Positions 20,124-29,100 of a stretch of DNA of 41,508 bases are shown in pieces. A model generated the notes under the pieces. That model was not told the DNA's origin. It saw nothing but the letters and a program-made list of their open reading frames with translations, and did not search any database. Source of the DNA: a virus. Within the stretch, counting starts at the first letter, position 1; each line of letters begins with the position of its first letter. The stretch is from positions 1 to 41,508 of IMG/VR virus record IMGVR_UViG_3300049478_000022; one strand, given 5' to 3'. Both the position numbers and the translations under genes were made by a program.

Positions 20124-22436
20124 ATGTCAGACAAAATCATAAAAATGCTCGAACCCGGGGACATTGATGTCCGTGAGATAAACGAAAAGACGCGGACCAT
20201 CTGGCACCGGATCAGCAAAGAAGTCAAGGACCGGATGGGCGACATCGTACGGATCGACGGGATCGACACGAAGAATTTCCGCAAGAAGCCGACCGTGCTT
20301 TATGGTCACAATTATTCGGGCCTTGATCCCATTCCGGTTATCGGCAGCAATGTCGGTTTCCGCAAGGAAGGTAAGTCATATTATGCCGGGACCAGGTTCC
20401 TCAACCCCGAGGAAGAGAAATTTAGCGGCAAGTTAGCCGATCTGGTCAATGATGCCTGGGTACTCAGCAGGATGAAGCTCATCGGCTGGTCCATCGGGTT
20501 TATCCCCAAAGAGACTGTTCCGCTAAAGGAAAAAGTGGCCGATACAGATGAAGAAGTGACGACCGGCCTGGACTTCAAAAAGTCGGAGCTCCTTGAGTAT
20601 TCGCTTGTCCTCATCCCGGCGAACCAGGAGGCCGTGAACGATGCCATTTCCAAGGGCCTCGTCAGCAAGAACGTCGTCTCTGAGTTTCAGGAGCCGCCGT
20701 TGCTCGTGGATGACCTGACGGCAGACTTGGATGATGACTATGCCCATGACGATGCGGGCTTTGTCACCAAACCATCCAAGGAAAATCATGTTTGTGCTGT
20801 CGGCAAGGGGGATTATGACAAGTATCGGAGCGGTAGCCGTGAACACGATGGAAAGACATACACCATCCGTTATGGCAGGAAGCGCGGCACGGACGAGTGG
20901 GAAGACTACGAATATTTCTATTCCGTCGATACCTGGACCGCCGCCGAAGCCCGCTCCCACTGCAAATCGCACGATGGCACATTCGAGGCGGCGACGGGCG
21001 AGGATACCATGCCTTGCCCATGCTCGGCAACGATAGATGATACGGGTACTTCCCTACCCGTTGACATAAAAAAGGCCGTCCTTGGCCCCGAGATACCCCA
21101 AGGCGGCCCCGTTATCAAGGTGTCTCCCAAATCTACAGGAGGAAAAACAAGAATGAACGCTCGATTGTTGGAACTCATTCAGAAGCTGAAGAAAGGCGAA
21201 GCGCTCACAGCAGAAGAGGATGCCGAGTTCGATACGCTGTTTGCGGAAAGCAAAGACCAGAAGGCCGCGCCTGTCCGCAAGCTCGAATTTTCCGATGCCA
21301 AGAGTGACATCCGCCCGATCAGCTCGATCATGGAGACCCCCTCCCGGCTGCTGACGCCGGTTGAGCAGGAGCTCCAAAGCCGCATGGACGACATCTATAT
21401 TGTGTCGTCCCTCTTGCGGACCAACCCCCGAAACCTCAAGATGTGGACCGACTTGAGGGAAGGCACATCTGCCCTGCGCAAGGCGATGGACACCGCCACG
21501 GCAACGGAAGGTCTGGAATGGGTGCCCACGACCCTTTCCGCGCAACTCATCGAGAAGTACCGGCTCGAAGCGCGAGTGGCCGTGCTGTTTGACGAAATCG
21601 CCATGCCCCGGAACCCCTACGAGCTCCCGACTGACCTCGGCGACATGACCTACTATCTCATGCCCGAGTCGCTCACCCCTGAACCGAGCAAGACCCCTAC
21701 TACCAAACTCACCACCGGGAAAAAGACCCTGACCTCGAAAAAACTCCGCGCCCGTTCCATCTGGTCTGAGGAGCTGGATGCTAATTCCATTATCCCCATT
21801 CTGCCCAGGGTCAAGGACACTATCGCCAAGTCCGCCGCACTTGCGGTTGAGGACGTCATTATCAACGGCGATACGACCGCCCCACACCAGGACGCCGACG
21901 TCACGGATTCCAGGGACCACCGGAAAGCGTGGAAGGGCTTGCGCAAACTCGTCGTGGCCGGCGCTTTCAACGATCTCGGCACTTTCGACAAGGACACCAC
22001 GCGCGGTTTGCTCGTGGATATGGGCAAGTACGGGCTTATCCCGAGCGAGGTCGTCTGGATCGCCGGGGTCGTGAGCTATAACAAGCTCCGCGGCCTGACC
22101 GAGCTGCTCACCGTCGACAAGTACGGTCCGGCAGCCACGATTCTCACGGGCGAGGTCGGCAGGCTTTACGGCTCGCCGGTCATCGTGTCGGAGAAGATCC
22201 GGGAAAACCTCAACGCCACGGGTGTCTATGACGGCAGCGTCGTGGACAACACCCTGCTCTTGGCCGTCAACCGGCGCGCCTGGATTCTCGGGAACGACGG
22301 CGGGTGGAAACTCACCGTGGACTTCGACAACGACGTCGATCAGTACGTGCTCAATGTCCGGTTCCGCAAGGACTTCATCTGCATCTACCCCGCCACGGAT
22401 GCCTGTGTCGCGGTCGGCTACAACGTGACCGTCTAA
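20124..22436 (+). CDS. Prohead protease - linker - major capsid protein fusion (HK97 type)
   Basis: The 770-residue frame joins three parts. Residues 1-190 are an S78-type prohead protease (YGHNYSG with H62, IGWSIGF with S123, LLEYSLVLIPANQEA). Residues 220-300 form a Cys/His domain (NHVC, WTAAEARSHCKSHDGTFEAA, CPC) that is often seen at protease C-termini. From residue 344 (internal ATG 21153) comes a helical delta/scaffold segment, then the HK97-fold capsid protein (PTTLSAQLIEKYRLEARVAV to CVAVGYNVTV). The fusion could supply protease and scaffold within one chain that cleaves itself. The internal start would give most of the capsid as a separate 427-residue protein. Confidence 0.9.
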   Translation: MSDKIIKMLEPGDIDVREINEKTRTIWHRISKEVKDRMGDIVRIDGIDTKNFRKKPTVLYGHNYSGLDPIPVIGSNVGFRKEGKSYYAGTRFLNPEEEKFSGKLADLVNDAWVLSRMKLIGWSIGFIPKETVPLKEKVADTDEEVTTGLDFKKSELLEYSLVLIPANQEAVNDAISKGLVSKNVVSEFQEPPLLVDDLTADLDDDYAHDDAGFVTKPSKENHVCAVGKGDYDKYRSGSREHDGKTYTIRYGRKRGTDEWEDYEYFYSVDTWTAAEARSHCKSHDGTFEAATGEDTMPCPCSATIDDTGTSLPVDIKKAVLGPEIPQGGPVIKVSPKSTGGKTRMNARLLELIQKLKKGEALTAEEDAEFDTLFAESKDQKAAPVRKLEFSDAKSDIRPISSIMETPSRLLTPVEQELQSRMDDIYIVSSLLRTNPRNLKMWTDLREGTSALRKAMDTATATEGLEWVPTTLSAQLIEKYRLEARVAVLFDEIAMPRNPYELPTDLGDMTYYLMPESLTPEPSKTPTTKLTTGKKTLTSKKLRARSIWSEELDANSIIPILPRVKDTIAKSAALAVEDVIINGDTTAPHQDADVTDSRDHRKAWKGLRKLVVAGAFNDLGTFDKDTTRGLLVDMGKYGLIPSEVVWIAGVVSYNKLRGLTELLTVDKYGPAATILTGEVGRLYGSPVIVSEKIRENLNATGVYDGSVVDNTLLLAVNRRAWILGNDGGWKLTVDFDNDVDQYVLNVRFRKDFICIYPATDACVAVGYNVTV
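21068..21108 (+). promoter_or_regulatory. Slippery-like heptamer plus hairpin in the protease-capsid linker
   Basis: A AAA AAG (21068-21074) lies in the reading frame required for -1 slippage (codons ATA AAA AAG). Directly after, GGCCG (21074-21078) pairs with CGGCC (21104-21108) and CCTTGG (21080-21085) with CCAAGG (21098-21103), an 11-bp stem with one bulged T. A -1 shift would end the protein at a TGA about 77 codons later, giving protease without capsid. Function as a frameshift site is speculative. Confidence 0.35.
21137..21155 (+). promoter_or_regulatory. Internal ribosome binding site and start for the capsid part
   Basis: AGGAGG (21137-21142) stands ten bases before ATG 21153, in frame within the fusion. 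The encoded start (MNARLLELIQKLKKGEALTA) looks like the natural N-terminus of a capsid delta domain. It would yield a separate capsid protein of 427 residues in excess of the fusion, as lambda does with its C/Nu3 genes. Confidence 0.6.
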
Positions 22437-22448
22437 TAGGAGAACAAC

Positions 22449-22844
22449 ATGAGCTTGCCTTACAAAGAACTTCAAAAGTCGTTCGTGCTCGGGGTCATTG
22501 CCATCGACTCCGACGCGATCAAGATCCCCCTCTGGAAGCCGAACAGCAAGATCAAGATCACCAAGGTCCGGCTTGGGGCCGACACGGCCTGCACCAAGGC
22601 GGACACCAACTACAACACGTTCCAACTGACGGACGTGACCAACGTCATCGCGTCCATCGCCAACGGACCGGACCCGGAAGGACAGACGTTCGCCGCTGGA
22701 GTCTTCTATGATATGACGCTGGTTGCGGCATATCAGGAAGTGGCAGCCGATACCCAGCTGCAGTTTGAGGTAGTCAAGGCCGGCAACGGCCTGGCCCTGA
22801 CCAGGAGCGTGCTGGAGATCTCGTACTACGATTACGGAAACTGA
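22449..22844 (+). CDS. Small head structural protein, probable decoration protein
   Basis: AGGAGAACAAC precedes ATG 22449. The 131-residue product is beta-rich (IKITKVRLGADTACTKAD, TNVIASIANGPDPEGQTFAAG, LQFEVVKAGNGLALTRSVLE) and has the composition of a virion protein. Location directly after the capsid gene is the usual place of decoration or head-stabilising proteins. No family signature seen, so the role rests on position. Confidence 0.6.
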   Translation: MSLPYKELQKSFVLGVIAIDSDAIKIPLWKPNSKIKITKVRLGADTACTKADTNYNTFQLTDVTNVIASIANGPDPEGQTFAAGVFYDMTLVAAYQEVAADTQLQFEVVKAGNGLALTRSVLEISYYDYGN

Positions 22845-22859
22845 TCCCCACTGACATAG

Positions 22860-22883
22860 GAGGGGGGCCGAAAGGCCTCCCTC
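22860..22883 (+). terminator. GNRA-capped hairpin after the capsid region, possible partial terminator
   Basis: GAGGGGGGCC (22860-22869) pairs with GGCCTCCCTC (22874-22883) around a GAAA tetraloop, ten pairs including one G-U. It is followed by AAATATA rather than a T tract, so it more likely attenuates or stabilises the upstream capsid mRNA than stops transcription. Confidence 0.45.
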
Positions 22884-22907
22884 AAATATACCAAGGGAGG
22901 TGATCCG

Positions 22908-23162
22908 ATGAGGATTAGATTTACGGCCAGCGGGCCACTCGAGAGTTATCGGGGTTGGCATGCGGGACAAAGGGTTTGCTTTGAGCCGGGACAGACCAAG
23001 GATATACCCGATGCCAAGGCGGAGGAGCTGTTGCGCGATTTTCCGGCGAATTTTTCCCCAATTATGGACGTGACAACGGCGGAGATCCCCGCTGCGCCCG
23101 TTGATCGAATGATCAATAAATCCCCTGCGTCGAAGCGGAGGGGGATTAGGAATAGGAATTAA
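22908..23162 (+). CDS. Hypothetical small head-region protein, 84 residues
   Basis: A strong GGGAGGTGATCC precedes ATG 22908. The N-terminus (MRIRFTASGPLESYRGWHAGQRVCFEPGQTKDIP) predicts a small beta barrel, then a helix (DAKAEELLRDFP), and the end is basic (KRRGIRNRN). Short proteins of this type occur between capsid and connector genes in many siphoviruses. Role unknown. Confidence 0.6.
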   Translation: MRIRFTASGPLESYRGWHAGQRVCFEPGQTKDIPDAKAEELLRDFPANFSPIMDVTTAEIPAAPVDRMINKSPASKRRGIRNRN

Positions 23163-23174
23163 GAGGAGAAGATA

Positions 23175-23765
23175 ATGCCTTACTCAACAGCTGGTAAAAA
23201 CTTAATGCTGAACGCCCTCATTGCCACAAACCCGACTACGCCGATAACGCATGCCGGGTTGTACGATGAGGCGGCGGCGATCACGAGCGTGACGGGTGTT
23301 GCCGCGACGGACTTGCTAACCAAGGCAGGACACGGCCTGGTGAACGGCGATCTCGTCGTTTTGCGCTCGCTCACCGGAGGTGCAGGGCTGGTAGTGGAAT
23401 ATCCCTACTATATTGTAGGCGTGAGCGGGAATGACTTCCAGCTCTCCCTGCTTTCCGGGGGTTCGGCCTTTGACTTCACGACCGACATCAGTTCTGTCAG
23501 TGTCGTCAAGCTGGTCGAGCTTTCCGGCGGATCGCCTGCCTATGCGCGGAAATCCATCACGTTCAGCGCGGCGGTTGGCGGGAGCATCGACAGCTCTAAC
23601 CAGCCGGTATTCGATTGCGCGGCTGGCACGGTGGTCAACTATGTCGGGCTTTTCAGTGCATCCACCGCGGGCACGTTGCTTGGGATCGACCCCGTGACGG
23701 AAGAAACTTTCGGAGCGCAGGGGACTTACACGCTGACCGACGCAGATTGTGACCTGAACGCATAA
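23175..23765 (+). CDS. Beta-rich minor virion protein, 196 residues
   Basis: AGAGGAGAAGATA precedes ATG 23175. The protein begins YSTAGKNLMLNALIATN and contains SGGSPAYARKSITFSAAVGG and VVNYVGLFSASTAGTLLGI. These match a family of phage minor structural proteins whose core reads SGGSPAYAR... GT-V-VGL. Residues 35-100 (VTGVAATDLLTKAGHGLVNG, VVEYPYYIVGVSGNDFQL) look like an inserted beta domain. It is probably a head fibre base or virion surface protein. Confidence 0.65.
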   Translation: MPYSTAGKNLMLNALIATNPTTPITHAGLYDEAAAITSVTGVAATDLLTKAGHGLVNGDLVVLRSLTGGAGLVVEYPYYIVGVSGNDFQLSLLSGGSAFDFTTDISSVSVVKLVELSGGSPAYARKSITFSAAVGGSIDSSNQPVFDCAAGTVVNYVGLFSASTAGTLLGIDPVTEETFGAQGTYTLTDADCDLNA

Positions 23766-23780
23766 AATTCTGGATAGGCG

Positions 23781-23809
23781 GCCACGGCTCCTTCGTCTGG
23801 GGCCGTGGC
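23781..23809 (+). terminator. Strong hairpin between virion genes
   Basis: GCCACGGCTCC (23781-23791) pairs with GGGGCCGTGGC (23799-23809) with one G-U, loop TTCGTCT. No T tract follows (TTATGCC). The hairpin sits just before the alternative ATG at 23812 and could reduce read-through or affect translation of the next gene. Confidence 0.45.
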
Positions 23810-23832
23810 TTATGCCCAAGCGGGAGGTAGCG

Positions 23833-24093
23833 ATGGGCCTTGAGATTAAGCGCACACCGCAGGAACAGATGGATCTTATCATGGGCATCATTCTCGACCT
23901 TCAGATGGCCGCGCAGAAGATGGGACGGGAACTGCATGAGCAGATGGACAAGAAAGTGGACGCGGCTCTGGAATCCAAGATTCCGGTTATCCAAGGACGC
24001 GAGGCTTTGCGGGAGGCGGTGAAACTCAAGCAGTTGCTCATCGAGAGGGGTGTTATCACCGCCCAAGAATTTGAGGCGAAGTTGAGGGAATAA
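23833..24093 (+). CDS. Helical hypothetical protein, 86 residues
   Basis: I choose ATG 23833, which has CGGGAGGT four bases upstream; ATG 23812 is in frame but lies at the foot of the hairpin. The product is helical (PQEQMDLIMGIILDLQMAAQKMGRELHEQMDKKVDAAL, and KLKQLLIERGVITAQEFEAKL), the last part resembling the C-terminal SHOCT-like motif (LIERGVITAQEFEAKLRE). It lies directly upstream of the large surface protein and may be an adaptor or assembly factor. Confidence 0.55.
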   Translation: MGLEIKRTPQEQMDLIMGIILDLQMAAQKMGRELHEQMDKKVDAALESKIPVIQGREALREAVKLKQLLIERGVITAQEFEAKLRE

Positions 24094-24094
24094 A

Positions 24095-26110
24095 ATGGCT
24101 ACAACATACTACGTTAGCAAGGTTGACGGCAACGACACCTATGACGGTCTCTATGATACTTGGCAGGGCGGGCTGAACGGCCCCCTGCTGACTATGACCC
24201 ATGCTGTAGTCCATGCGTCGGGGTTGGGGGATATGGTCTATTTCAGGCGTGGCGGAAGCTGGAGGGAAACCCTCACCGTGCCAAGGAGCGGCGATGCCAC
24301 CCATCAGCAAATTTGGGGCGCCTATGGCTCTGGCGATTTGCCGAAAATCTATGGCTCTGACCTTGTGACGGCGTGGGATCAAACTGACATTCCTGGGGAA
24401 TGGGGCGATTTATCTGCCGAATCCTTTGAGGGTGGGGGATATGAAGAAAGTTGGACTGAACAACTTAGCGGAGATTCAATCATAGATGAAGATTGCGTAG
24501 AAGTTACTCCCCCCACCGGAGGTGACAATGAGACATTAAAAATCCAGACAGTTACAGTAGGCGATAGCTGTAGAGTTTATAGAAATATTGGCTCAGATAC
24601 CCCCCTTACATATACAAGGTGTTCTTTCAAAGTAGCGGCGGAGGCAATAGGCGCGGTTTCATCCCAAACCGTTTTGTATACCAACAATGCCGCCTATAAC
24701 GTTCCTTTTTCAATACAGTTATATAAAGACGGCTCCAGCAATAGATATTTTAGATTACAGTTATATAACAACGGGGCCAACGCCTATTACCTTTCGGACA
24801 ACACTGTTAATTTGGATCAATGGTATTGCATCCTTGTTTATTATGATGACACCAGCCATCTTTGGTCATGGGAGATTGATGATGTCGAACAGGATTCTGG
24901 TTCGATAACGGGGACACATCGGACGGGGCCAAAATATTGGTATCTTGGGCAACTCGGGACTGTTAGTGCTACCATGACCGTTTATTGCGATCTTTTTGCA
25001 ATTTCTACTACTGGCGTTGTTGAAGACCCAATTCCCCTTCCAGCAAATTGCTGGAAGGCGGCCCACCCCTGCAATCCTTGGATGGTTTGGTTTAATGAGG
25101 GCGGAACCATTACGGAAGGAACAAGGGAAACGGTTATGGCCAATGTTAATGCAAAATATGATTTTTTTTGGCACACCCTGGGTTATCTTATAACATATTC
25201 GACAACCGACCCGGATTCTGCTTATACGTGGATAGAAGGCGGGAATCGGCATACCGGAATTAACTGCGGCACGTCATACGTTACCATCAAAAATTTCGAA
25301 CTTCTCTACACGGCTCATGGGATTCAACTTACTGGCACTTATAATCTTATAACCGAAAACTATTTTCACGATTTTCTGATGTTTTATATCGGGGCCAACA
25401 GCTTCGGCTGCACTGGAGTAGCAGTTAAAAATACTGACAATGAGATTTCCTACAATACATTTAGAGACCTCGTCCAGCCTTGCACGGATTATTCGCACTT
25501 TGGTAGGTGTGTAGATCAGTTTGGTCAGACATCCAGGACCTATGTTCATCATAATTTTGCCTTTAACGTCTTGGGATTCATGGAAGCGGGCGCGGCGTCG
25601 GGGAACCCGACAATAAGCGATATTAGATATGAATACAATATGAGTCTTGAGTGTGGTCGATTTACCGGAATCAATAATAACGTCGGAGATTATCAGGTTA
25701 CTCCAGATAACTTCAAAGTATTGAACAATACTATCGTAGCTACTTCTGCCTGCACAATTCCAACAACTCCAGTAAACAAGAAATTTTGTGTCATAGCTTT
25801 TGATACAACGGGTTCGTCGGGACAATATTATTTCCGCAATAATATTGTCTCTACTGATGGGTTTAACCGCCTTGCCTCCGGATGGCTAACTTTCGACCAC
25901 GACCACAACTGCTTTTATATATTGAATCCTACTGGCGACGGATTTAATATCGCCGTCGAAGACCCCGACCGTAGAACAAATCCCCTGTTTGTCAATTATG
26001 GTGGGACAACCCCCGAGGACTATAAGCTGGCCTCCAATTCTCCCTGCATCAACGCGGGCGTGGACGTTGGCCTGACTGAGGATTATTTCGGGAATAAGGT
26101 TCCTCAATAA
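24095..26110 (+). CDS. Beta-helix surface protein with lectin-like insert
   Basis: The 671-residue protein starts TTYYVSKVDGNDTYDG, and GLGDMVYFRRGGSWRET follows, both usual at the N-terminus of right-handed beta-helix (pectate-lyase-like) proteins. Residues about 105-311 look like a LamG/jelly-roll insert (SCRVYRNIGSDTPLTYTRCSF, YRLQLYNNGAN region, WYCILVYYDD). The beta-helix resumes from about 330 (YVTIKNFELLYTAHGIQLTG, NLITENYFHDF, YFRNNIVSTDGF). It ends INAGVDVGLTEDYFGNKVPQ, just where a PDIGAYEY-type cap is normal, but lacks that cap. The gene is visibly more AT-rich than its neighbours between 24440 and 25900, which suggests a foreign source. A polysaccharide-binding or degrading head fibre is likely. 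Confidence 0.7.
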   Translation: MATTYYVSKVDGNDTYDGLYDTWQGGLNGPLLTMTHAVVHASGLGDMVYFRRGGSWRETLTVPRSGDATHQQIWGAYGSGDLPKIYGSDLVTAWDQTDIPGEWGDLSAESFEGGGYEESWTEQLSGDSIIDEDCVEVTPPTGGDNETLKIQTVTVGDSCRVYRNIGSDTPLTYTRCSFKVAAEAIGAVSSQTVLYTNNAAYNVPFSIQLYKDGSSNRYFRLQLYNNGANAYYLSDNTVNLDQWYCILVYYDDTSHLWSWEIDDVEQDSGSITGTHRTGPKYWYLGQLGTVSATMTVYCDLFAISTTGVVEDPIPLPANCWKAAHPCNPWMVWFNEGGTITEGTRETVMANVNAKYDFFWHTLGYLITYSTTDPDSAYTWIEGGNRHTGINCGTSYVTIKNFELLYTAHGIQLTGTYNLITENYFHDFLMFYIGANSFGCTGVAVKNTDNEISYNTFRDLVQPCTDYSHFGRCVDQFGQTSRTYVHHNFAFNVLGFMEAGAASGNPTISDIRYEYNMSLECGRFTGINNNVGDYQVTPDNFKVLNNTIVATSACTIPTTPVNKKFCVIAFDTTGSSGQYYFRNNIVSTDGFNRLASGWLTFDHDHNCFYILNPTGDGFNIAVEDPDRRTNPLFVNYGGTTPEDYKLASNSPCINAGVDVGLTEDYFGNKVPQ

Positions 26111-26140
26111 AAATGTGGTGGAAATAAATAGGCGTGAATT

Positions 26141-29100
26141 ATGGCCCTAAACCTTGAAGTCCAACTGCACCTGACAGATAAGTCTGTTAACTCGGGAACC
26201 GCCATTGCAGACCGTATAAGTACGCAGATCAATCTGAATGATGCGGATTACGACGGGGCTACTTATTATTTCGAGGTTGTAGCCGCAAATATCGATACCG
26301 CGGATAAGATAGTTTACCTGCGGTCCGGAACGACTGATTACGCCAGCGTAACTATCCCAGCGGGGACAACTGCCTACCTTAGGGTCAGGTCAACGAGCTT
26401 TACCCCGGCTTCTGGCAACGCGGTTTACTTCGCCCGACTTGCGGGAACGACGAGTAATTATCAACTCGTTGTATACGCGGCAAAAATAATCATCGTCCAG
26501 ACGAATGCCACAAAAACTCGCATCCAGATTCCGTTGATCTTTAATGCTGCCGCCGGTGGAGCCGACACCTATATTGATACCACCACATCAATAACCTATG
26601 TACAAACCACCCCACTTTATTATCCTATTTGGCTGCTTACCCAATCAAATTTTGCCACAATAGCCGCCACGAATCCATATACTTTCGAGGCCCGATTAAA
26701 ATCGACCCAGGCAGCAGCAATCGCCTATGCAAGCCTGTTTAATGCGACGGACAATGCCCAGATAACCGAATCTGAAGTGACTGTAACCGGGACGACGGGA
26801 ACTCTTGTAACCAATGATTTCGCAAGCGACTCGGCTTTCCACGATGGCGACGAATATGAGGTCAGGATAAAATCAAGTGCCGTGACTCGAACTTGTTCGA
26901 TAGCTTCTGCCCGACTCTATATCCGCCTTGAATCCCTATCCAAGACAGAGGTTTATTTTGTTAACGGAAGCACTCATTCGGGGACAGCATCGGGCGCACC
27001 CCGAGGCCAAAGAACCCTATGGACTCCCGGCAATTTTACCGGAACGCCAACTGTCTATTCTCAAGTGACTGGTTTTTGTACCGACAACGCCGAAGTAGAA
27101 TTTGTGAGGGATTGCGGGACAAATGATAGCGGAACCAGCGATGTCGGGAATGTATCTGGTTCTGGCATTAACTTTAATAGCGGAACAAAGGCGAGAAAGC
27201 GGACTGGGTCTCTTTCTTTGACGAGTGGAAATAGATTCTGTATTTACACCACCGCCACCACGGGTACTCAAGACCTTTCCGGGGAATTTCTGTTAATTAA
27301 GGTTGAATACACGAGCGAACCACATTCCGGTTCTGCTGTTGTTTCTGGAAATGGCTCTACTTCTGGGGAGGTTCAAAAGGGCGGATTAGGTGCGGCCTTA
27401 GCGTCTGCAGGGGGGACACTTTTGGCTCTTGGGTTTGCCGCATTTCTTGGCCTTTCCTCTATTCTCGGCGGGGGCAATCCAGTTGCGGCGGGGCAAAAGG
27501 CAACCTCGATGGAGGCTGTCGTTTCCGGCGGGGGTTCGGTAACTGCTGTCGGAGAAAAGTACATTGAACAGCACTCGGGTACGGCGGCGATCTCCGGCGG
27601 GGGAACCCTGGCTTCTACGGGGATAAAATGGGTGCCCAGTCCCCTTATCCCAGACATCGGAGCGCATGAGTACCCAGGATACATTGCACTACCAGACATC
27701 GGTGCCCATGAATACACGGGCGGATTTAGTTCGGGGGCAGCAATCTCTGGTGGTGGGGTGGTATCAACTACAGGGGATAAAGCCGGTCAATCATCCCCCG
27801 TCATTTCAGGCGGTGGGACAATAACTGCGACCGGAGAAAAGTCTGCCGAACTACACTCTGGAACAGCCGCCATATCCGGCGGCGGAGCGATTACGACCGA
27901 GGACGCAAAGGGCGGCCAGAATCTTGTCTCTATTTCCGGCGGTGGAACGGTCTCATCCGAACAGGAAAAGAACGCTCAGGATATTGGCATCATTTCCGGG
28001 AATGGAGTGCTATTATCCACGGGCATAAAGAGTGGCCTGGATTCCGCGCTGGTTTCTGCCGATGGAACAGTAGTCTCAACCGGGGAAAAGGCCGCTTCTG
28101 ACCTTGCGGTTATATCAGGCGGGGGTAATATCGTCGCTGTCGGGACAGCCGCCGAACCCCATTCGGGTACTGGAGTCATTTCCGGCGGGGGGTCTCAGAT
28201 TGCACTCGGCCAAAAGGCAGCCGCCTCTATCGGTTCCGTCCCCGGCGGGGGAATCCTAATAGCGGTTGGTCAAAAGGCTGCATATACCCATCACATTGGC
28301 CTACCGGATATCGGCGCACACGAATATCAAGGTGCTTTAGGAACCGTTGTTTCCGGTGGTGGATCAATAATAGCAACCGGCGAGAAGGCTCTCGTTGAAG
28401 AACATTCCGGCTCGGCAATCATATCCGGTGGGGGGTCTCAGGTTGCGGTCGGGGAAAAGGGCGGCCGGGAATCAGGCTTAATCTCTGCCGCTGGGGCCGT
28501 TGCCTCGACGGGTCAAAAGTCGGCCTCGGATTTGGCGGCCATATCCGGGGGCGGAAACATTACTGCCTCCGGAACGATGGCCGAGTCCCATTCCGGCGTT
28601 GCCGTTATTTCAAGCACAGGTTCGATCACGGGATTGGGGACAAAATCAGTTTCCGGGTCGGGGGTTATCCCCGGCGGCGGGACCGTCGCGGCATCCGGGG
28701 TCAAGGACAGGCCCACAGCCGCATTGATCTCTGGTGGCGGATCGGCGATTGCGGAAGGGAAAAAGGGCGCATCCGATTCTGGAGTAATTTCTGGCGGCGG
28801 CACCATCGTTGCCGTCGGCGTATCGACCGAATCGCATTTTGGATCTGCTGCCATTTCTGGTGATGGAGCCATTTCGGGCATCGGCCTCAAGGCCGGGTTG
28901 GGGACAGCGGCCATCTCCGGTAATGGAACCCTTGCGGTAGTCGGCACGGGGGCCACTCCTGGAACCGCATTGATCTCGGGCGGAGGAAATATAACTGCCT
29001 CCATCAGCAAGGATGGCCGGGATATAGCAACCATATCGGGTGGCGGCATTCTCGTTGGGATCGGCGAGAAGTGGGCCCCTGGTGATTCGGATATTTCCGG

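Noticed and set aside
21054-22970. 638-codon minus-strand frame opposite the capsid gene
   Set aside because: The plus strand holds a clear protease-capsid gene; the antisense frame is long because of codon bias and its product is Arg/Gly/Val-rich without domains.
24095-26110. Diversity-generating retroelement target
   Set aside because: No reverse transcriptase, template repeat or variable-repeat pair was seen anywhere in the window.
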